Shown here piece after piece: positions 60,451 to 64,000 of a stretch of 64,000 nt of DNA (position 1 is its first letter; each line of letters begins with the position of its first letter). A model generated the notes under the pieces. That model had not been told where the DNA came from, did no database searches, and saw only the letters and a program-made list of their open reading frames with translations. Made by a program: the position numbers and the translations under genes. Where the stretch lies: positions 1 to 64,000 of the forward strand of contig NZ_JAFFQC010000020.1 of NCBI RefSeq assembly GCF_016918545.1, given 5' to 3'. Source of the DNA: Desulfobulbus alkaliphilus (GTDB taxonomy: Bacteria; Desulfobacterota; Desulfobulbia; Desulfobulbales; Desulfobulbaceae).

Positions 60451-60753
60451 ATGGCTGTTTCAGCGCAACAAATTCTTGTCTGTCAGAGTTTTCGTGTCAA
60501 AGGTGACCCCAAGGGGATCTGTCATAAACAGACCGATGGGTTTCTCCAGTACCTCGAAGAGGAGCTGCTTGACCGTGGTATGGATGTCCAGGTGATTGCC
60601 ACCGGTTGCCTCAAGCAGTGTGAACAAGGTCCGATCCTGGTGGTGCAGCCGGAGAACTGGTGGTACAAGGGGGTCAACAGCACTGCCATCATTGATGCCA
60701 TTCTTGATGGTCTCGAGGATGGCAGCCCGGTGGACGAGTATCTGCTTGTCTGA
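60451..60753 (+). CDS. [2Fe-2S] thioredoxin-like ferredoxin
   Basis: A 100-residue ferredoxin of the thioredoxin-fold group. Cluster cysteines are C11 (QQILVCQSF), C24 (PKGICHKQ), and the pair in VIATGCLKQCEQGPILVVQP near 53-57. Such ferredoxins recur in nif operons of anaerobes and may supply electrons or a cluster to nitrogenase assembly. AAGGAAGGAACAAC precedes the ATG; 33 bases after the NifB-like gene. Confidence 0.92.
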   Translation: MAVSAQQILVCQSFRVKGDPKGICHKQTDGFLQYLEEELLDRGMDVQVIATGCLKQCEQGPILVVQPENWWYKGVNSTAIIDAILDGLEDGSPVDEYLLV

Positions 60754-60769
60754 TGCAGGGGGCATGCCC

Positions 60770-61213
60770 ATGCTCATGGTGCGCAGGGCCCGGCACGAAG
60801 ATCTGGATGACTTGACCGCTCTGCTTTGCCTCCTTTTTTCCCTGGAAGCGGATTTCGACTGGGATGAAAAAAAACAGCACCAGGGACTGAACCTGATGCT
60901 GAACAACAGTCGGGGCTGTGTGCTGGTCGCGGAAAACGAGAACAGGATCGTCGGGATGTGCACCGGTCAGGTGGTGATTTCAACCGCCGAGGGCGGGCCG
61001 GCGGTGCTGGTCGAGGATGTGGTGGTTGCGGAAGAGGCCCAGGGGCAAGGGGTCGGGCGTGCTCTGCTGGAGGCGATGGCGGCCTGGGCCCGGGAACAGG
61101 GAGCAACCCGGATGCAGCTCCTTGCCGATGCAAATAACACCCCGGCTCTGCAATTTTATCAACAGGTCGGGTGGCGGCGAACGGAGCTGATCTGTCTGCG
61201 GCAGGCTGTGTAA
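60770..61213 (+). CDS. GNAT-family N-acetyltransferase
   Basis: A 147-residue acetyltransferase starting MLMVRRARHEDLDDLTALLC. Acetyl-CoA-binding motif A is VLVEDVVVAEEAQGQGVGRALLEA near 83-106 (Q/R-x2-G-x-G/A form), with the closing LLADANNTPALQFYQQVGWR typical of GNATs. The target is unknown. A GNAT is a recurrent neighbour in nif clusters of anaerobes. Alternative ATG codons at 60764 and 60776; 60770 has GGGGG at good distance. Confidence 0.87.
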   Translation: MLMVRRARHEDLDDLTALLCLLFSLEADFDWDEKKQHQGLNLMLNNSRGCVLVAENENRIVGMCTGQVVISTAEGGPAVLVEDVVVAEEAQGQGVGRALLEAMAAWAREQGATRMQLLADANNTPALQFYQQVGWRRTELICLRQAV

Positions 61214-61250
61214 TCCGGAACCTGTCACCGGCACGACGGATTTTTACTGT

Positions 61251-61266
61251 CTTGGATCTGTGAGCG
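61251..61266. repeat. Solo end of the CCTGAATCCG element
   Basis: CTTGGATCTGTGAGCG, a two-mismatch end of the element between the GNAT and HEPN genes. Confidence 0.45.
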
Positions 61267-61318
61267 TATTGGGCGGTGGTCCGTGCGTCAGCTGTATATA
61301 TTCGTAGGAGAGAGACCC

Positions 61319-61765
61319 ATGCTGCATTTTCCGAATCAGGCCCAACCGGATCTGGTGGGCTTTGCCGATATCCGTCCCCATCCCATTGCCGACTGGCAGC
61401 AGTACAGGAGAGAAGGGCAACAGTACCTCGATCTGGCGCAAGCCGCTTTTTTGCGGGAGAAAAAGGCCTTCACCACGGAAATTCTTTACAATCTCATCGC
61501 CATGGCCATTGAAAAGCTGGTCATGGCCGCTTTAATGGAGATTGGTCGTTTACCCTACAACCATACCATGCATGATCTGGTGGCAGCACTCAAACAGTGG
61601 CTGCCGGAGACCATCCAGGGATTGGAAGCGCAGGTTTGCAGTCTGGACAGGTACCAGGACATATGTGATCCCTATGCCTGGAGTATCCGTATCCCGACCA
61701 GAGACGAAATACAAACCATGCTGGAATTGGCCCGGAACCTTGAGCAGCGCTTGAATGCCCGGTGA
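61319..61765 (+). CDS. HEPN-domain-like protein
   Basis: A 148-residue helical protein: QYLDLAQAAFLREKKAFTTE near 35-54, EILYNLIAMAIEKLVMAALM near 54-73, and the HEPN R-x4-H motif in GRLPYNHTMHDLVAALKQWL (R77, H82). HEPN proteins are often RNases in toxin systems, but here there is no adjacent MNT antitoxin; it lies in the nif operon direction, so a nitrogen-fixation-related helper is equally possible. The start ATG has AGGAGAGAGACCC upstream. A 12-codon longer frame is less likely. Confidence 0.7.
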   Translation: MLHFPNQAQPDLVGFADIRPHPIADWQQYRREGQQYLDLAQAAFLREKKAFTTEILYNLIAMAIEKLVMAALMEIGRLPYNHTMHDLVAALKQWLPETIQGLEAQVCSLDRYQDICDPYAWSIRIPTRDEIQTMLELARNLEQRLNAR

Positions 61766-61874
61766 TGGCGCCGACCCGGGCGAGCATTGCCCACCATGGC
61801 TCGGCCGACGCTCCCCGTGGAAAGCTATTCTGGCTGGGTCGGCGAACTGGATCGGATTGATGCCTCATTCCCGC

Positions 61875-62609
61875 TCACTTCCCCTTTTGCCGTTCGTTTT
61901 TCACCAGAATACTCTTGCCCTGCCGTTCGATGGTGAACAGCCCTATGGCGGTGACCAATTCACTGAGCTTGGTGTATCCGTAGTTCCTTGGATCAAAGTC
62001 AGGGGCCTGTTTGACAATGTTGCTGCCAACCGGTCCCAGGTTGGCCCAGCCGTTTTCATCGGAAGAGGCTTCGATCGCCGCTCTGAGGAGCAGCAGCAGT
62101 CTGGTGTCGCTGCGTAATTCACTGTTGGAGCGGGGCGTCAACCCTGCTCCGTTTGCCGGGCTGGAGGTGAACACCTCGGTATAGAGAAAGCGGTCGCAGG
62201 CGGCGACAAATGGTCGCGGTGTTTTTTGCTCGCCAAAACCATAGACCATCTTGCCGGCCTCTCTGATTCGTGAAGCCAGTCGGGTGAAATCGCTGTCACT
62301 GGATACGAGACAAAAACCATCGAAAGGGCCTGTATAGAGGAGATCCATGGCATCGATGATCATGGCGCTGTCGGTGGCGTTTTTTCCGGTGGTGTAGCGG
62401 AACTGCTGGATGGGCTGAATGGAGTTTTCCAGCAGGACCGCCTTCCACTGCCCCAGATTGGGGGTCGTCCAGTCGCCGTAAATTCTTTTGACATTGGCGA
62501 CGCCGAATTTGGCGATTTCCGCCAGTAGTCCCTCTATGATTGCCGGGCTGGCGTTGTCCGCGTCAATTAGGACAGCTAAGGCCTGGCCGTTTTCCCGCTG
62601 TGTTGTCAT
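61875..62609 (-). CDS. NYN (PIN-like nuclease) domain protein with OST-HTH/LOTUS domain
   Basis: A 244-residue protein of the LabA/DUF88 group. The NYN nuclease domain has acidic residues at LAVLIDADNASPAIIEGLLA (D17, D19), GKNATDSAMIIDAMDLLYTG near 75-94 and GFCLVSSDSDFTRLASRIRE near 98-117. The C-terminal OST-HTH region includes NGWANLGPVGSNIVKQAPDF and DPRNYGYTKLSELVTAIGLF. It is probably an RNA-binding or RNA-cleaving protein; the target is unknown. It lies downstream of the hydrogenase protease gene on the same strand, 100 bases away. Confidence 0.88.
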   Translation of the reverse strand: MTTQRENGQALAVLIDADNASPAIIEGLLAEIAKFGVANVKRIYGDWTTPNLGQWKAVLLENSIQPIQQFRYTTGKNATDSAMIIDAMDLLYTGPFDGFCLVSSDSDFTRLASRIREAGKMVYGFGEQKTPRPFVAACDRFLYTEVFTSSPANGAGLTPRSNSELRSDTRLLLLLRAAIEASSDENGWANLGPVGSNIVKQAPDFDPRNYGYTKLSELVTAIGLFTIERQGKSILVKNERQKGK

Positions 62610-62710
62610 CGGTTATTTCATTGAAGGTAGAGAATTATTTTTTGAAGAGGATATTGGCAAGTCAGCGTACGCGCATTCAATATCCTCTGTCACTACCGGC
62701 AAGGTTGCAA

Positions 62711-63172
62711 TCAGACCATTGCCGTAATCAAACCTTTGATCCGCTCAACCACCTTGCCCACCGCAGCTTCGACCTCAGGCGACATCTGTTGGGTAAACTC
62801 CGTGATATCCTTGACTTCAATGAGCAGGATTTGGATATCGGTCGGCATATCCTCAGGGAAACATATATAGCCGGTTTTCAGGGTTGTGCCGAGGGTGATG
62901 GCGTGCGAGTTGACCAGAGCATGGGTGGTGAAGATGTCATCCACCGTGACCTCGATGATGGTGCCTGGCACGTTGCCCAGTTTGCAGGCGTCAACAATAA
63001 TGGCTCTCTCAAAGCCGCGGATTTTGTCCATCACTTCGAAGCCAACTGTATAGACCACCTCGGTCTGACAGGGTAGGTGTTCATGCTCCAGTCGCTCGAC
63101 CACAACCACACCGGCCCGGTCATCCTGGAGGTAGGGATTGCCTATGCCAATCACCACGCATTTTGTTTTCAT
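62711..63172 (-). CDS. Hydrogenase maturation protease (HyaD/HycI family)
   Basis: Clips the C-terminus of a [NiFe]-hydrogenase large subunit after nickel insertion. The 153-residue protein starts MKTKCVVIGIGNPYLQDDRA, with nickel-recognising D18 in the GN-x-D block, E in VEVVYTVGFEVMDK-like second motif, and H in the IFTTHALVNSHAITL region. GGGGTAGC precedes the ATG at 63170-63172. Its substrate is presumably the large subunit encoded just upstream (63538-64000 and beyond). Confidence 0.92.
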   Translation of the reverse strand: MKTKCVVIGIGNPYLQDDRAGVVVVERLEHEHLPCQTEVVYTVGFEVMDKIRGFERAIIVDACKLGNVPGTIIEVTVDDIFTTHALVNSHAITLGTTLKTGYICFPEDMPTDIQILLIEVKDITEFTQQMSPEVEAAVGKVVERIKGLITAMV

Positions 63173-63285
63173 GCTACCCCCTATTGTTGCAGCAAAGGGC
63201 CGAAAAAGGTAAGCGCTCTTCCGGCCCAAAGAGTTGAGCTTCGTTCAACTGAAGTTTGTTCCTGTGGGCCCCTGACAGATTCGCT

Positions 63286-63504
63286 CCTGAATCCGTGACG
63301 GCTGGACTCTTGCTTTGGATATATCTTTCTGTAGTCATTTATTAATTGTAGCTGAATCCTTGGCAATACATTTCACCCGCCGCCCTTTGGGGCCGACCGT
63401 GCGCACGCCATCTTCATTGCCCGTATCCGTCCGATAAAGTGTCCTTTAATCGAACGGCCACGAACAACGAAGCCGACGCACGGGCGAACGCTCAAGGATT
63501 CAGG
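63286..63504 (+). repeat. CCTGAATCCG palindromic element, full-length form (219 bp)
   Basis: CCTGAATCCGTGACGGCTGG to GCTCAAGGATTCAGG. All modules are present, including the internal palindrome (ATTGCCCGTATCCGTCCGAT against ATCGAACGGCCACGAAC). It lies between the hydrogenase large-subunit gene and its protease gene. Confidence 0.94.
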
Positions 63505-63537
63505 TCTCTGCCTACCGGGGCCATCCAACTCCATGCG

Positions 63538-64000
63538 TTAAAAATTCTTTAGAGCCTTATACAGCTTACCGTTGTTATCAAAAATCTCCACCTGCAGTGG
63601 GGTTTGACCGTTGGTCAACGTGTGGGTAGCGCAAGCCAGGCAGAGGTCATAAGGACGGAAGGCCATTTCTACATAGTTCAGCATGCCCTCTGCCACATTG
63701 CCATTTTTGATAAAATGTTTGGCCGCTTTTTTGACTGCCAGGTTGATAGGGGCGTTGTTGTGAGTGGTGGCGACGATCAGGTTCGCATCGGTGACAATGC
63801 CTTTGTTATCCGTGAGATAATGATGGATAAGAGTACCACGCGAGGCCTCGATGATTCCGATTCCCTCTCCGGTGCAGGATGTGGGCTTGTTCCAGGTCTC
63901 CTTGCTGGTGATGTCTGGGTCTCTCGATAACTCCAGGCAATTTTCCGCAGCATTGAGCAATTCTATTGCCCTGGCCCAATGGTACCCCAGAATATTATGT
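63538..64000 (-). CDS. [NiFe]-hydrogenase large subunit, C-terminal part (MvhA-like, group 3), cut by window edge
   Basis: The visible 153 codons begin HNILGYHWARAIELLNAAEN and end ALKNF. The nickel-binding C-terminal motif is RPYDLCLACATHTLTNGQTP (D-x-C-x2-C-x2-H), followed by a 25-residue tail that the maturation protease removes after the histidine. SCTGEGIGIIEASRGTLIHH and NLIVATTHNNAPINLAV are typical of group 3 (F420-nonreducing, Mvh-type, or bidirectional) large subunits. The 5' part lies beyond the window. Probably feeds electrons from H2 to a heterodisulfide-reductase-like or NAD(P)-linked system. Confidence 0.92.
   Translation of the reverse strand, partial: HNILGYHWARAIELLNAAENCLELSRDPDITSKETWNKPTSCTGEGIGIIEASRGTLIHHYLTDNKGIVTDANLIVATTHNNAPINLAVKKAAKHFIKNGNVAEGMLNYVEMAFRPYDLCLACATHTLTNGQTPLQVEIFDNNGKLYKALKNF

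Overview
The window is bacterial chromosome with dense genes, roughly 55% G+C by eye. It looks like a strictly anaerobic, nitrogen-fixing member of the Deltaproteobacteria/Desulfobacterota, probably near the Desulfobulbales. This is inferred from the nifH-nifI1-nifI2-nifD-nifK order with Clostridium-type long NifD and short NifK, an Mvh-like [NiFe]-hydrogenase large subunit, cobalamin biosynthesis genes, and several Desulfo-type conserved unknowns (GGGtGRT protein with a NifU-like scaffold, a cNMP-DUF4388 sensor). No rRNA, tRNA, CRISPR array or intact insertion sequence was recognised.

Layout. 0-6 kb: a nickel/peptide-type ABC transporter operon on the minus strand, led by a clear cobalamin riboswitch and terminator, so probably a cobalt or corrinoid importer. 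6-7.7 kb: decayed DNA with an IS66 transposase remnant, a 97%-identical 417-bp copy of the 3' part of ycgQ (full gene at 52 kb), and a second transposase scrap. 7.7-16 kb: a CoA-transferase; a fluoride-riboswitch-controlled antiporter-UspA operon; the GGGtGRT/NifU-like pair; small unknowns; an MBL hydrolase and a rhodanese. 16-18.5 kb: pgsA, a lytic transglycosylase, a transaldolase-family gene and a YHS protein. 18.8-29.9 kb: a long minus-strand amino-acid cluster argB-argD-mntP-argF-argG-argH-lipoprotein-dapF-dapA-dapB-folK. 30.7-34 kb: lptA-lptB-rpoN-ptsN. 34-38 kb: class II DAHP synthase, an HsdR_N-domain protein, prmA and an outer-membrane protein. 38.7-43 kb: cobalamin genes cobO, cobQ, a CobD/CobC-type aminotransferase and cbiB. 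43-52 kb: a CopZ-like protein, a nitrilase-heptose-adenylyltransferase fusion, a HEAT-repeat protein, ferritin, FabB, a cNMP sensor, a glutamine-amidotransferase homologue lacking its catalytic residues, and a 438-residue unknown. 52-54 kb: ycgQ/ycgR. 54-62 kb: the nif operon, with an exact NifA site and sigma-54 promoter, followed by a NifB-like protein without the radical-SAM cysteines, a [2Fe-2S] ferredoxin, a GNAT and a HEPN protein. 62-64 kb: an NYN protein, a hydrogenase maturation protease and the end of a [NiFe]-hydrogenase large subunit.

The most striking feature at window scale is a family of about 16 interspersed palindromic elements with ends CCTGAATCCGTGA / TCACGGATTCAGG. They occur in three nested sizes (about 217, 126 and 40 bp) plus solo ends. 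They lie between genes, truncate a GNAT gene, and supply the stop codons of prmA and of the DAHP synthase gene. They look like internally deleted non-autonomous mobile elements (MITE or REP/BIME type). The other leading candidate for something undescribed is the cysteine-less NifB paralogue inside the nif operon.
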